From Clostridium sp. CAG:628 (GTDB lineage: Bacteria; Bacillota_I; Bacilli_A; RF39; UBA660): a DNA stretch of 18,513 bases. The stretch spans positions 42,646-61,158 of the forward strand of contig FR902226.1 of NCBI GenBank assembly GCA_000438415.1, in the 5' to 3' direction. Shown here piece by piece: positions 1 through 7,088 of this stretch (positions are counted from its first letter, which is position 1; each line of letters opens with the position of its first letter). Both the position numbers and the translations under genes were made by a program. The notes below the pieces were generated by a model. It was given only the letters and a program-made list of their open reading frames with translations, searched no databases and had not been told where the DNA came from.

Positions 1-1
1 A

Positions 2-709
2 GCACATGAAGTAAGAGCTGCATCGATGGCTAAAACAGCAGCAATGAAATCAAAATTATATTCAATATATGCAAAGGAGATATATCAAGTAGCAAAAACT
101 GGGGGAACAGACCCTAATGGGAATCTTGCACTTAGAAGTTTAATAGAAAAAGCTAAAAAAGAACAAGTACCAGCTGATGTAATACAAAGAAGTATAGACA
201 AAGTTAACAAAGGTGTCGGTGAAGACTACACTGTATGTGAGTATGAAGCATTTGGCCCAGCCGGAAGTAACTTAATTATAAAATGCTTAAGTGACAACGT
301 TAATAGAACAGTTGCAAGCATAAAAACAGTTGCAAACAAAACAGCAATGAAAGTAGCAGGTCAAGGAGCAATTTCATATATGTATGAGAACTTATGTGCA
401 CTTGGCTTTAAAGGACATACTGAAGACGAAGTAATGGAAGCATTAATAAATGCAGATGTTGACATGAATGATATGGAAACTGATGGCGACTTAATTATAG
501 TTTACTCTGAACCTAGTAACTATAGTGCTATGAAAAAAGCTTTAGAAGATGCATTCCCAGGAATATCTTTTGAAGTAGACGAAATTGGAAAATATGCAAA
601 AGACATGGTTACATTAGAAGGAGAAGACTTAGCTGCATTTAATAAAATATTAACAATGCTTGAAGAAGTAGATGATGTTAGTAACATTTATCACAATGTA
701 AATTTATAA
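2..709 (+). CDS. yebC: YebC/PmpR (TACO1) family protein, 5' end missing
   Basis: The reading frame is open to the left edge: codons before the ATG at 26 read AHEVRAAS, which matches the usual YebC N-terminus (M-G-R-A-x-E-x-R), so the true start lies a few codons outside the window and the ATG at 26 is internal. Visible family features are the Lys-rich MAKTAAMKSK region, the KEIYQVAKTGG segment, DPNGNLALRSLIEKAKKEQVP, and the YEAFGPAGSNLIIKCLSDN strand of the middle domain. Length is as expected for the family. Bacterial members have been described as transcription regulators (PmpR) and more recently as ribosome-associated translation factors. Which role applies here cannot be told from sequence. 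The next gene starts 45 bases downstream on the same strand. Confidence 0.95.
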   Translation, partial: AHEVRAASMAKTAAMKSKLYSIYAKEIYQVAKTGGTDPNGNLALRSLIEKAKKEQVPADVIQRSIDKVNKGVGEDYTVCEYEAFGPAGSNLIIKCLSDNVNRTVASIKTVANKTAMKVAGQGAISYMYENLCALGFKGHTEDEVMEALINADVDMNDMETDGDLIIVYSEPSNYSAMKKALEDAFPGISFEVDEIGKYAKDMVTLEGEDLAAFNKILTMLEEVDDVSNIYHNVNL

Positions 710-714
710 AAAAG

Positions 715-733
715 ACCTAGCTAAATGCTAGGT
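715..733 (+). terminator. hairpin between yebC and the methyltransferase gene
   Basis: A perfect 7-bp stem (acctagc/gctaggt) with a 5-nt loop lies directly after the yebC stop codon. On the + strand it is followed only by TTTAAATAG, so termination would be weak or partial. It may instead be a processing or partial-attenuation hairpin within an operon. The AGGAGAT ribosome binding site of the next gene begins 10 bases after it. Confidence 0.4.
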
Positions 734-754
734 TTAAATAGTTAGGAGATAATA

Positions 755-1606
755 ATGAGAATAAGTAATAATTGGAAAGACTATGAATTACTTGCAAGTG
801 GAGACGGAGAAAAATTAGAAAGATGGGGTAGTGTAATCCTTAACAGACCTGACCCACAAATAATTTGGGACAAGACTAATAATAACATTTGGAATAAATC
901 TGATGCAGTATATCATAGAAGTAACAAAGGTGGGGGCTACTGGGAATACAAGAAAAAACTTACTAGTAGTTGGCAGATAAACTATAAAAACTTAACATTC
1001 AAGGTAAGCCCAACAAACTTTAAACACACTGGTATTTTCCCTGAACAAGCCACAAACTGGGATTACATAATGGAAAAAGTAAGTGCCTTTGGTCCAAATA
1101 TGCGAGTACTAAACTTATTTGCTTATACTGGATGTGCTACAATGGCAGCTAGTATTGCAGGTGCAGACGAAGTAGTGCATGTAGACGCTTCAAAAGGAAT
1201 GACTGAGTGGGCTAAAGAAAACATGAAACTTTGTAAATTAGAAAACAATAAAATCAGATTTATCGTAGATGATGTTATAAAATTCCTTGAAAGAGAAAAA
1301 AGAAGAGGAAGAACATACCACGGAGTAATAATGGACCCACCAAGTTATGGAAGAGGTCCAAATGGCGAGGTTTGGAGACTAGTTGATAATCTAAAAGAAT
1401 TACTTCTAAAAGTAAAAGACATATTAGATGAAAACTATTCATTTGTTTTAATTAATTCATACACAACAGGAGTAAGCCCAACATCATTAAATAACATTTT
1501 AAGCATGACTTTTAAAGGAAAAAATATAGAAACAGGAGAAATAGGATTACCAATAACAGAAAACAACTTAGTACTTCCTTGTGGAATATATGGAAGAATT
1601 GACTGA
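755..1606 (+). CDS. class I SAM-dependent methyltransferase, RlmI/COG1092-like
   Basis: Predicted S-adenosylmethionine-dependent methyltransferase of 283 aa, related to the rRNA methyltransferase core of RlmI/RlmK (COG1092). Motif I is VLNLFAYTG (118-126), the acidic SAM-ribose residue is in HVDAS (142-146), and motif IV is DPPSYGRGPNGEVW (194-207). The N-terminal PUA domain of RlmI is absent. The position where m5C enzymes carry a catalytic Cys after motif IV reads LINSYTTG, with no Cys, so cytosine-C5 methylation is unlikely and the substrate (probably RNA) is unknown. The start is set by AGGAGAT at 744-750, four bases before the ATG. It overlaps the pseudouridine synthase gene by 17 bases, suggesting translational coupling and a shared RNA-modification role. 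Confidence 0.88.
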   Translation: MRISNNWKDYELLASGDGEKLERWGSVILNRPDPQIIWDKTNNNIWNKSDAVYHRSNKGGGYWEYKKKLTSSWQINYKNLTFKVSPTNFKHTGIFPEQATNWDYIMEKVSAFGPNMRVLNLFAYTGCATMAASIAGADEVVHVDASKGMTEWAKENMKLCKLENNKIRFIVDDVIKFLEREKRRGRTYHGVIMDPPSYGRGPNGEVWRLVDNLKELLLKVKDILDENYSFVLINSYTTGVSPTSLNNILSMTFKGKNIETGEIGLPITENNLVLPCGIYGRID

Positions 1607-2258
1607 GTTAAATATCTTATACGAAGATAATCACATAATAGTAGTAGAAAAGAAACCTAATATTCCAGTATGCGAGGACTCTTCAAAAGACAAAGATTTA
1701 CTAACTATTATAAAAGAGTATATAAAAGTAAAATATAACAAACCAGGTAACGTCTACTTAGGACTTGTCCACCGACTTGATAGACCTGTCGGAGGAGTAA
1801 TGGTATTTGCAAAAACTTCAAAAGCTGCTTCTAGGCTTAGTAAACAAATAAATGAAAATAAATTTGCTAAAACATACATCGCAGTTGTTGAAGGAAAAAT
1901 GAACAAAAGTGACACACTCACAGACTACTTAATAAAAGACGAAAAAACTAACACTAGTTATATAGCAACAAAAGAAAAAGGTAAACTTTCTATTTTAGAC
2001 TATACCTTAATTTCTTATAAAGATAACATGAGTCTTGTAAAAATAAACTTACATACTGGTCGTTCACATCAAATAAGAGTACAGTTTTCAAGTAGAAATC
2101 ATCCTTTAATTGGAGATGCAAGATATAATAAAAATGCTGACTTAAAAACAAATATAGCCTTATTTGCAATATCTCTAAGTTTCTACCATCCAGTTACAAA
2201 AGAAAAAATGTCATTCAATTTAGACATACCAAAAAGATACCCATTTAACATATTCTAG
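1590..2258 (+). CDS. RluA-family pseudouridine synthase
   Basis: Converts specific uridines in rRNA or tRNA to pseudouridine. The 222-aa protein has the RluA signature HRLDRPVGGVMVF (61-73) with the catalytic Asp at about residue 64, and the later motif LHTGRSHQIRVQ that shapes the active site. No N-terminal S4 domain is present, so it belongs to the short RluA/YlyB-like members. Exact target is not predictable. The ATG at 1590 is preferred; an in-frame GTG at 1581 gives three more residues. Neither has a good ribosome binding site, and the gene overlaps the end of the methyltransferase gene, so translation is probably coupled. Its last codons form the left arm of a terminator hairpin. Confidence 0.9.
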   Translation: MEELTELNILYEDNHIIVVEKKPNIPVCEDSSKDKDLLTIIKEYIKVKYNKPGNVYLGLVHRLDRPVGGVMVFAKTSKAASRLSKQINENKFAKTYIAVVEGKMNKSDTLTDYLIKDEKTNTSYIATKEKGKLSILDYTLISYKDNMSLVKINLHTGRSHQIRVQFSSRNHPLIGDARYNKNADLKTNIALFAISLSFYHPVTKEKMSFNLDIPKRYPFNIF

Positions 2259-2269
2259 GGTATCTTTTA
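2232..2269. terminator. bidirectional terminator between convergent genes
   Basis: A perfect 11-bp stem (2232-2242 with 2258-2268) encloses a 15-nt loop that contains the stop codon of the pseudouridine synthase gene. The outer part of the stem is A4/T4, giving a U-tract in both directions, so it can end the + strand operon and the convergent methyltransferase transcript. Confidence 0.75.
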
Positions 2270-2288
2270 ACATATATAATTATTTATT

Positions 2289-2954
2289 TTATTTTTTTAT
2301 TAAAACATGATAATGAAATGAAGAATAAGTTTTACCATTTGATTCATAAAAATCTTCAATATGATTAATAAATTCAATTTTAAAATCTTTAAATAAAGTT
2401 TTAATCAAATCATAATCAGCATAAAAATGTGGCACCTTGTATTCAGGCCCTTCTTCCATTCTAAGTCTAGTGTTCTCATCAATTAAAGGCCAAGAAGTTT
2501 GTTTAAATCCCCAAGTAGATTTAGAACCAAGAGTTAAATATATTTCTCCATTATCTTTAAGAACTCTATAAAGTTCCTTAATAATTTGTTTTACTCCCAA
2601 AGTATCCTGGTGTGAAATAACATTTCTACATAAAATACAATCAAAACTATCATTTTCATATGGTAACTCAAGCATATCTCCTTCTTTTAAATTAGCACTT
2701 AAATTAAGACTATCTAACCATTCTTTAGTTTTATCTAGTCCATATTTACTAATATCAAAGCCACAAGTATTAAATCCATTTCCAGCAAACAAAACAGTAT
2801 GTCTTCCAATACCACAACCTAAATCCAAAAAGTCTTTAAAACCTAGATTACTCCATCTATTAAGTAAATAATAGGATTCTATACTAGGCACTTTCCATGT
2901 AGAATTAATATCATCACTTGCTATTTTCCAATTCCATCCCTTTGATTTTGTCAT
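2289..2954 (-). CDS. class I SAM-dependent methyltransferase (small-molecule type)
   Basis: A 221-aa Methyltransf_11/25-type enzyme. Motif I is FLDLGCGIGRH (about 42-52), followed by the acidic GFDIS strand, GDMLELPYENDSFD, and the post-motif segment ELYRVLKDNGEIYLTLGSK typical of UbiE/COQ5-like and small-molecule methyltransferases. The substrate is unknown. The start is the ATG at 2954, which has a perfect AGGAGG six bases upstream; the ATG 15 bases earlier lies just before that site and is rejected. A promoter (TTGACT, 17 bp, TAAAAT) sits 37-65 bp upstream, so it is transcribed independently of the nuclease/ATPase pair, and it ends at the bidirectional terminator. Confidence 0.88.
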   Translation of the reverse strand: MTKSKGWNWKIASDDINSTWKVPSIESYYLLNRWSNLGFKDFLDLGCGIGRHTVLFAGNGFNTCGFDISKYGLDKTKEWLDSLNLSANLKEGDMLELPYENDSFDCILCRNVISHQDTLGVKQIIKELYRVLKDNGEIYLTLGSKSTWGFKQTSWPLIDENTRLRMEEGPEYKVPHFYADYDLIKTLFKDFKIEFINHIEDFYESNGKTYSSFHYHVLIKK

Positions 2955-2990
2955 CTTTAACCTCCTCATAGATAATTACTATTTAATGTA

Positions 2991-3019
2991 ATTTTAACTT
3001 ATTATAAAACATAAGTCAA
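2991..3019 (-). promoter_or_regulatory. promoter of the minus-strand methyltransferase gene
   Basis: Read on the - strand: TTGACT (3019-3014), 17-bp spacer, TAAAAT (2996-2991). Transcription would start near 2984, giving a leader of about 30 nt with AGGAGG. Confidence 0.65.
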
Positions 3020-3027
3020 TTAGTTAA

Positions 3028-3105
3028 TTAATTAAGCAATAAGTCTCTCGACTCATCTTCAGTGAAATTATCAAATCTGGTTTTATTTAAAGCCTTTATT
3101 TTTTT
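3028..3105 (-). pseudogene. possible C-terminal gene remnant (25 codons)
   Basis: In the 213-bp gap between the KAP gene and the methyltransferase gene, one - strand frame reads KKIKALNKTRFDNFTEDES followed by RDLLLN and a stop. It looks like a charged, amphipathic protein C-terminus, unlike the AT-rich noise around it. There is no start codon or ribosome binding site, and a TGA closes it upstream. It may be the tail of a gene deleted downstream of the nuclease/ATPase pair. The parent family is not recognised, and chance is a real alternative. Confidence 0.25.
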
Positions 3106-3182
3106 TCAACTTTGATCAAAATAAATTAAAGTATAAATATTAAATCTCAAAATTTTGATACTAAAGTTTACTTAAAAATCTA

Positions 3183-4463
3183 TTAATTTGTTTTTGTAAA
3201 GTTTCCTAATAAAGAAAAAGTATCTAAAAATCTTTGCTTATTATAGTCTAATTCATAAGTATCATCTTTATTTTTTGTGAAGTAATGATTATATCTTTTT
3301 GTTACTAACTCTTCGATATTTTCTTTATTTTTTTCCTCATGAATCTTTGTTTTTAAAATTTCTCTTTCCACAATTCGTTTGATTTTTTCTTCCTGCATAA
3401 CAAAATCTAATAATTCTTTAAGGCCTTTTCCGTTTAAAAATAATGATAATTTATTTCTGCTATGTACTTTAAGTCCTAAACAATAAGGTAAGAATATGTG
3501 TTTGACTATTAAATCCTCATCATAAATACCAGCATACGAAGTATTAAAATAAGTGCTTAATAAATCATAATCAGATAAAATTCTATTTATTTTTCTCATA
3601 TCAAGTTTGAAATAATCAATTACTGAGAATAAAGAATAATTCGAAAATTGACTAGTCTTATTAATATTAAATACATTTCCTAAATATTTTTCGGTATCTA
3701 TTTCATCTAATTCTAATATTAAATCATAAAATTTGTTTAAATAACTATATCCATCAAAATTATTTCCATAGTAATTATTGATTGTGTGACTTAATTGTTC
3801 ATTATTAGTGGATATTATAAATACTATACTATCATTGTTAAAAAAGTGTTTTAGAGTTTCTAACAAATTTACGGCGAAACTGGGTTTACATCTATCTAAC
3901 TCATCTATAATAAAAAGTAACTTTTTATCTTTTGATATTATATTTTCCAATAATTGATTAAGTGCATTTCTCTTTTTTTCTGTTGTAAATATTTCATTAG
4001 ATATATCTTCAAATGATGTGAATTTATCTAGGTCTACTAAATTTCCGCTTATAGACTTTAACAATTCTTTCAAGTTAAAAGGTAATTCCACTTTGCTATC
4101 AACTGATTGCTTTTTTTCATCTGGGTATTCATTAATTAAATTGTAAATTATTGATAATAATGGTGAATCATGCATATCATTTTCCCAAGCATTATAATAA
4201 AACACACTATAATTTGCTTTAAATTTTTTTATAGAATCTTTATTTAGTACATTTAAATCTTCTTTCTTATTAATTAGTTCTAGTTGTTTTACGAATATTG
4301 TCTTTCCAGTTCCCCAATTTCCATCAATGGAAATAACCACATTACTGGATAAACTATTTAATATATCAATTAATTTACTTAGTTTTTTATTCCTTCCTAA
4401 ATAATCTTTTTTAATACTATCAACAAGATTCTCTTCGGTAAGCTTCATATCATATTTTTTCAT
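3183..4463 (-). CDS. KAP-family P-loop NTPase
   Basis: A 426-aa STAND/KAP-type ATPase. Visible features: Walker A GNWGTGKT (48-55), the KAP-typical FYYNAWEND strand (88-96), Walker B LLFIIDELDRC (182-192), and a sensor-like FIISTN (215-220). Unlike many KAP proteins, no transmembrane pair is visible between Walker A and B, so it is probably cytosolic. KAP ATPases include phage-exclusion protein PifA and several defence-island proteins; the precise role here is unknown. The ATG at 4463 has GGGGGAGG upstream, inside the end of the nuclease gene whose stop is one base away, so the two are certainly co-transcribed and probably translationally coupled. The C-terminal half is Lys/Glu-rich and not recognised. 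Confidence 0.85.
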   Translation of the reverse strand: MKKYDMKLTEENLVDSIKKDYLGRNKKLSKLIDILNSLSSNVVISIDGNWGTGKTIFVKQLELINKKEDLNVLNKDSIKKFKANYSVFYYNAWENDMHDSPLLSIIYNLINEYPDEKKQSVDSKVELPFNLKELLKSISGNLVDLDKFTSFEDISNEIFTTEKKRNALNQLLENIISKDKKLLFIIDELDRCKPSFAVNLLETLKHFFNNDSIVFIISTNNEQLSHTINNYYGNNFDGYSYLNKFYDLILELDEIDTEKYLGNVFNINKTSQFSNYSLFSVIDYFKLDMRKINRILSDYDLLSTYFNTSYAGIYDEDLIVKHIFLPYCLGLKVHSRNKLSLFLNGKGLKELLDFVMQEEKIKRIVEREILKTKIHEEKNKENIEELVTKRYNHYFTKNKDDTYELDYNKQRFLDTFSLLGNFTKTN

Positions 4464-4464
4464 T

Positions 4465-5475
4465 TTATTTATCCTCCCCCATTGGCAAATGCATGTTTAT
4501 TTCTTCCTCAGTGGGTAATTTTTCTTGAATTTCTTGAGTTAGTTGGTCAAAAATTTTATATTCACTAACTCCTACCGGTTTATTTATATATTTAAGAGTG
4601 TAATCAACTATTTTATTGCTTTTATGTTGACATAATATAATTCCTATTGAAGGATTATCATTCTTATCTTTTACTTCTTCATCTAAAGCCGTAAGATAGA
4701 AACTCATTTTACTTGCGAATTCCGGTTTGAATTCTACAACTTTTAATTCTACCGCAATATAACATTTTAATTTAATATGATAAAACAGCAAATCAATATA
4801 AAAATCATGATTATCTATTGTTATTTTATACTGATTACTTACAAAAGAAAAACCATTTCCGAGTTCCAACAAAATATTTTTTAATCTATCCAACATTTTA
4901 TTTTCTAATTCTTTTTCTTTATAATCTTCTGTTAATTCAATCAAATCAAATATATATGGCTCTTTCATCATATTGTTAGCAAGATCACTATTTTGTTTTA
5001 ACGTTAATTCAAAATTATTATGTTTTATAGAACTTACTTGTCTGTCATAAAGATTGGTATCTATTTGATAAACAAGAATACTATCAGACCAGCCATCTTC
5101 TATACATTTATTCATATACCATTTTCGAATTTTCTTTTCTTTTACTTTTTGCATTAACGTAATGTTATGTTTCCATGGCAATTGTGCAACCAGTTGCACA
5201 AATTCTTCATCATCTTTATATTCATTATAAAAGGTTTTCATATATTTTAAATTACGAACTGAAAAACCCTTTAAAGTAGGAAAAGACATCTTTAATTCCA
5301 TAGCGACATTATCTATAAATTTGTTTCCCCATTTACTATTTTCTTCCAATGTTTTACCGATATTAAAGTATAAATCTACCAATTTTTTATTAGCATCTGT
5401 CATGATCTCCAATTGAGTTTTAGTAATAACATTTTTAATATTACTTGTTATTTCTTGAAATGATTTATCTAGCAT
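4465..5475 (-). CDS. YhcG-type PD-(D/E)XK nuclease (DUF1016)
   Basis: A 336-aa protein with the two-part DUF1016 architecture. The helical N-terminal domain (about 10-150) contains the diagnostic GFSVRNLKYMKTFYNEY and LVAQLPWKHNITLM segments. The C-terminal PD-(D/E)XK nuclease fold (about 170-305) contains FYIDLLFYH (Asp228) and YIAVELKVVEFKPEFASKM (Glu243, Lys245), so the catalytic D...ExK set is intact. Family members are common in type I restriction and other defence islands and resemble Holliday-junction/restriction nucleases; no experimental role is assumed here. AGGAGG lies seven bases before the ATG. First gene of a two-gene operon with the KAP ATPase, driven by an extended -10 promoter at 5506-5514. 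Confidence 0.92.
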   Translation of the reverse strand: MLDKSFQEITSNIKNVITKTQLEIMTDANKKLVDLYFNIGKTLEENSKWGNKFIDNVAMELKMSFPTLKGFSVRNLKYMKTFYNEYKDDEEFVQLVAQLPWKHNITLMQKVKEKKIRKWYMNKCIEDGWSDSILVYQIDTNLYDRQVSSIKHNNFELTLKQNSDLANNMMKEPYIFDLIELTEDYKEKELENKMLDRLKNILLELGNGFSFVSNQYKITIDNHDFYIDLLFYHIKLKCYIAVELKVVEFKPEFASKMSFYLTALDEEVKDKNDNPSIGIILCQHKSNKIVDYTLKYINKPVGVSEYKIFDQLTQEIQEKLPTEEEINMHLPMGEDK

Positions 5476-5505
5476 AATTGAACCTCCTCATCTTCTCATA
5501 TGAAT

Positions 5506-5514
5506 ATTATACCA
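5506..5514 (-). promoter_or_regulatory. extended -10 promoter of the nuclease/ATPase operon
   Basis: On the - strand: TGGTATAAT, a consensus extended -10, 30 bases before the nuclease start codon. The -35 region is poor, as is usual for extended -10 promoters. Confidence 0.65.
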
Positions 5515-5560
5515 TTTTGAAAAAATTATTTATACTATTTTAGGTGCATTTATTAATTTT

Positions 5561-5627
5561 TTAATCAAAACAAACACTCATTAAACTACTTAATATAAAA
5601 TTTAATAAGTTTTATTCAAAACAAACA
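5561..5627. repeat. direct repeat pair, 17 bp, 50 bp apart
   Basis: Positions 5561-5577 and 5611-5627 match at 16 of 17 bases (core TCAAAACAAACA is exact). They flank the AT-rich stretch between the small RNA terminator and the nuclease promoter. The right copy abuts the small RNA's U-tract. Function unknown. Confidence 0.55.
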
Positions 5628-5728
5628 AAAAGTGGAGCCTTTCGGCTCCTTCAGGGGGTTTTGGTTGAATACACTCTCACCTTAAAAGATCGTAAGAGTG
5701 ATCCGCATAGCTATTTCTCTGCTATGCT
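5626..5728 (-). ncRNA. freestanding small RNA, about 103 nt, unknown family
   Basis: A complete small-RNA gene on the - strand: consensus promoter, structured body, intrinsic terminator, no ORF. In transcript order: stem-loop 1 (5727-5721 with 5711-5705, GCATAGC/GCTATGC, 9-nt loop); stem-loop 2 (5700-5692 with 5680-5672, 9 bp, 11-nt loop); an unpaired linker with CCCCC (5658-5654); terminator stem GGAGCC-GAAA-GGCTCC (5649-5634) followed by ACTTTTTG. Stem-loop 2 has a G-U pair on this strand that would be a C-A mismatch on the other, supporting the orientation. It is not tRNA, SRP, RNase P, tmRNA or a riboswitch I recognise. It lies about 150 bases upstream of the nuclease start, same strand, but with its own terminator. 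A C-rich linker is common in Gram-positive sRNAs that pair with ribosome binding sites; that role is inference. Confidence 0.75.
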
Positions 5729-5734
5729 AATTAA

Positions 5735-5763
5735 ATGATATAAAATTTTTTTAAAAATGTCAA
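5735..5763 (-). promoter_or_regulatory. promoter of the small RNA
   Basis: On the - strand: TTGACA (5763-5758), 17-bp spacer, TATCAT (5740-5735). Start predicted near 5728, exactly at the base of stem-loop 1. Confidence 0.8.
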
Positions 5764-5790
5764 TTGCTTTTTAAAAATTTAATTAAAAAG

Positions 5791-5819
5791 TTGAAAAACT
5801 TTACACAATTTTATATAAT
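5791..5819 (+). promoter_or_regulatory. promoter of the sortase gene
   Basis: TTGAAA (5791-5796), 17-bp spacer, TATAAT (5814-5819). It is back-to-back with the small RNA promoter. The predicted start (about 5826) leaves a leader of only about 9 nt, coinciding with the AGGTGAAG ribosome binding site. Confidence 0.75.
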
Positions 5820-5834
5820 TAAATAGGTGAAGAT

Positions 5835-6665
5835 ATGCAAGTAATAAAAAAGAGATTTAGAAAGGATAGATTTTTTTTAATTATTATGATTTTCGTGTTC
5901 ATAGTTATACTAGTTTTTAGTTTAACTAAAATAAAAACATGGTTAAAAGATAGAAATAATAATAATGAAGTAATTGATAAAATAACAGAAGAAGTAAAAA
6001 TAGATGAAATCAAAGATGATGATAATACAGAATTAATTAATAGTGACAAGGAAGAAAAAACAAGTGACTACTGGTATTATGTTAATTTTCCTTTAATAAA
6101 TGTAGATTTTAACAACTTAAAAAAAATCAATGATGAAACAGTTGGATGGATAAACGTTAATAATACTAACATAAACTATCCATTTGTAAGAAGTAGAGAT
6201 AACGACTACTACTTATCACATTCATATGACAAAACATACAATAATGCCGGATGGGTATTTATGGATTACAGAAATAATAGAGACTTAAATAACAAAAACA
6301 CAATTCTATATGCACATGGAAGAATGGACAAAACCATGTTTGGTTCTCTATACATGACACAGTATTCTTCATGGTATCAAAATAAATCTAATCACATAAT
6401 AAGAATATCAACAGAATTAGAAAATACCCTTTGGCAAGTCTTTAGTGTTTATAAAATAGAAGAAGAGAGTTATTATATCAAAACAGACTTTAGTAATGAT
6501 ACAGAATTTAATGATTTTTTAACAACTATTAAAAATAGAAGTAAATATGATTTTAATACAGAATTAACTTCGAGTGATAAAATATTAACACTTAGTACAT
6601 GCGCTAATGATAAAGAAAGATATGTAGTGCATGCTAAGCTTATTAAGAAGAGTGCAAGAGAGTAG
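5835..6665 (+). CDS. class B sortase
   Basis: Membrane-anchored cysteine transpeptidase, expected to cleave an NPQTN-like sorting signal and attach proteins to peptidoglycan. The 276-aa protein has a basic start, one N-terminal membrane anchor (about 12-30), an Asp/Glu/Asn-rich linker (40-78) and the sortase fold. Catalytic residues are visible: His161 in LYAHGRM, Cys256 in LTLSTC, Arg262 in ERYVVHAK. The phrase VGWINVNNTNINYPFV and the following YLSHSYD are typical of class B. The start has AGGTGA four bases upstream. No LPxTG- or NPxTx-type substrate gene is in the window, so its target lies elsewhere. The stop codon is directly followed by the start of the next gene, so they form a two-gene unit. 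Confidence 0.93.
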   Translation: MQVIKKRFRKDRFFLIIMIFVFIVILVFSLTKIKTWLKDRNNNNEVIDKITEEVKIDEIKDDDNTELINSDKEEKTSDYWYYVNFPLINVDFNNLKKINDETVGWINVNNTNINYPFVRSRDNDYYLSHSYDKTYNNAGWVFMDYRNNRDLNNKNTILYAHGRMDKTMFGSLYMTQYSSWYQNKSNHIIRISTELENTLWQVFSVYKIEEESYYIKTDFSNDTEFNDFLTTIKNRSKYDFNTELTSSDKILTLSTCANDKERYVVHAKLIKKSARE

Positions 6666-7055
6666 TTGAAAAAAATGAAAGAAATAAATTATGAAGTTTT
6701 AGAAAGTATGGGATTACTTGATTATTATTTTGATTTAAGTAAATTTATACATAATTTTATAAATAAAAACTATCCTTTAAACGAAGAAGATATTAGAAGT
6801 TTATCAGCAAATGAAACAACACCTAATATTGAAATGAGAAATGAAATGTTTAAAGTAATGAATGAAGAATTACTAAGGATACTTGAGTATCAAAAAAGAC
6901 TTAACCAGAAATTTATGATTGATTTAGAAAATCAAAAGGAAGTAAAACCAATAAATATTGGGGAATATAATAAAGAGATATTTAACTACAAGGAACAACT
7001 CTTAAAAGCAAGATATGAGTATTTAATGGAAAACGAAACAAAAAGAAGTAAATAA
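6666..7055 (+). CDS. hypothetical protein, sortase operon partner
   Basis: A 129-aa product if the TTG immediately after the sortase stop is used, or 126 aa from the ATG at 6675; the latter is equally likely because neither has a clear ribosome binding site and translation is probably coupled to the sortase. The protein is acidic/basic mixed, Asn/Glu/Lys-rich, soluble, and predicted largely helical, with possible coiled coil in the second half (ILEYQKRLNQKF and YKEQLLKARYEYL). No signal peptide, sorting motif or recognisable domain. Its fixed position behind the sortase is the only functional hint. Confidence 0.75.
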   Translation: MKKMKEINYEVLESMGLLDYYFDLSKFIHNFINKNYPLNEEDIRSLSANETTPNIEMRNEMFKVMNEELLRILEYQKRLNQKFMIDLENQKEVKPINIGEYNKEIFNYKEQLLKARYEYLMENETKRSK

Positions 7056-7060
7056 ATTTG

Positions 7061-7084
7061 GCACTAATAAAAGTGCTTTAATTA
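7061..7084 (+). terminator. terminator of the sortase operon
   Basis: Stem GCACT/AGTGC with a 6-nt loop followed by TTTAATTAT, six bases after the stop codon. Short but well placed, and it ends just before the cad promoter. Confidence 0.5.
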
Positions 7085-7088
7085 TCAC

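Noticed and set aside
1604..1606. Mycoplasma-type code (TGA = Trp)
   Set aside because: Trp residues at conserved positions are TGG, and the methyltransferase ends naturally at TGA, so the standard bacterial code fits.
5626..5728. tracrRNA or CRISPR-associated RNA
   Set aside because: The GCATAGC/GCTATGC stem recalls Cas9 repeat/anti-repeat sequences, but the rest of the RNA does not match a tracrRNA, and no cas gene or repeat array is in the window.
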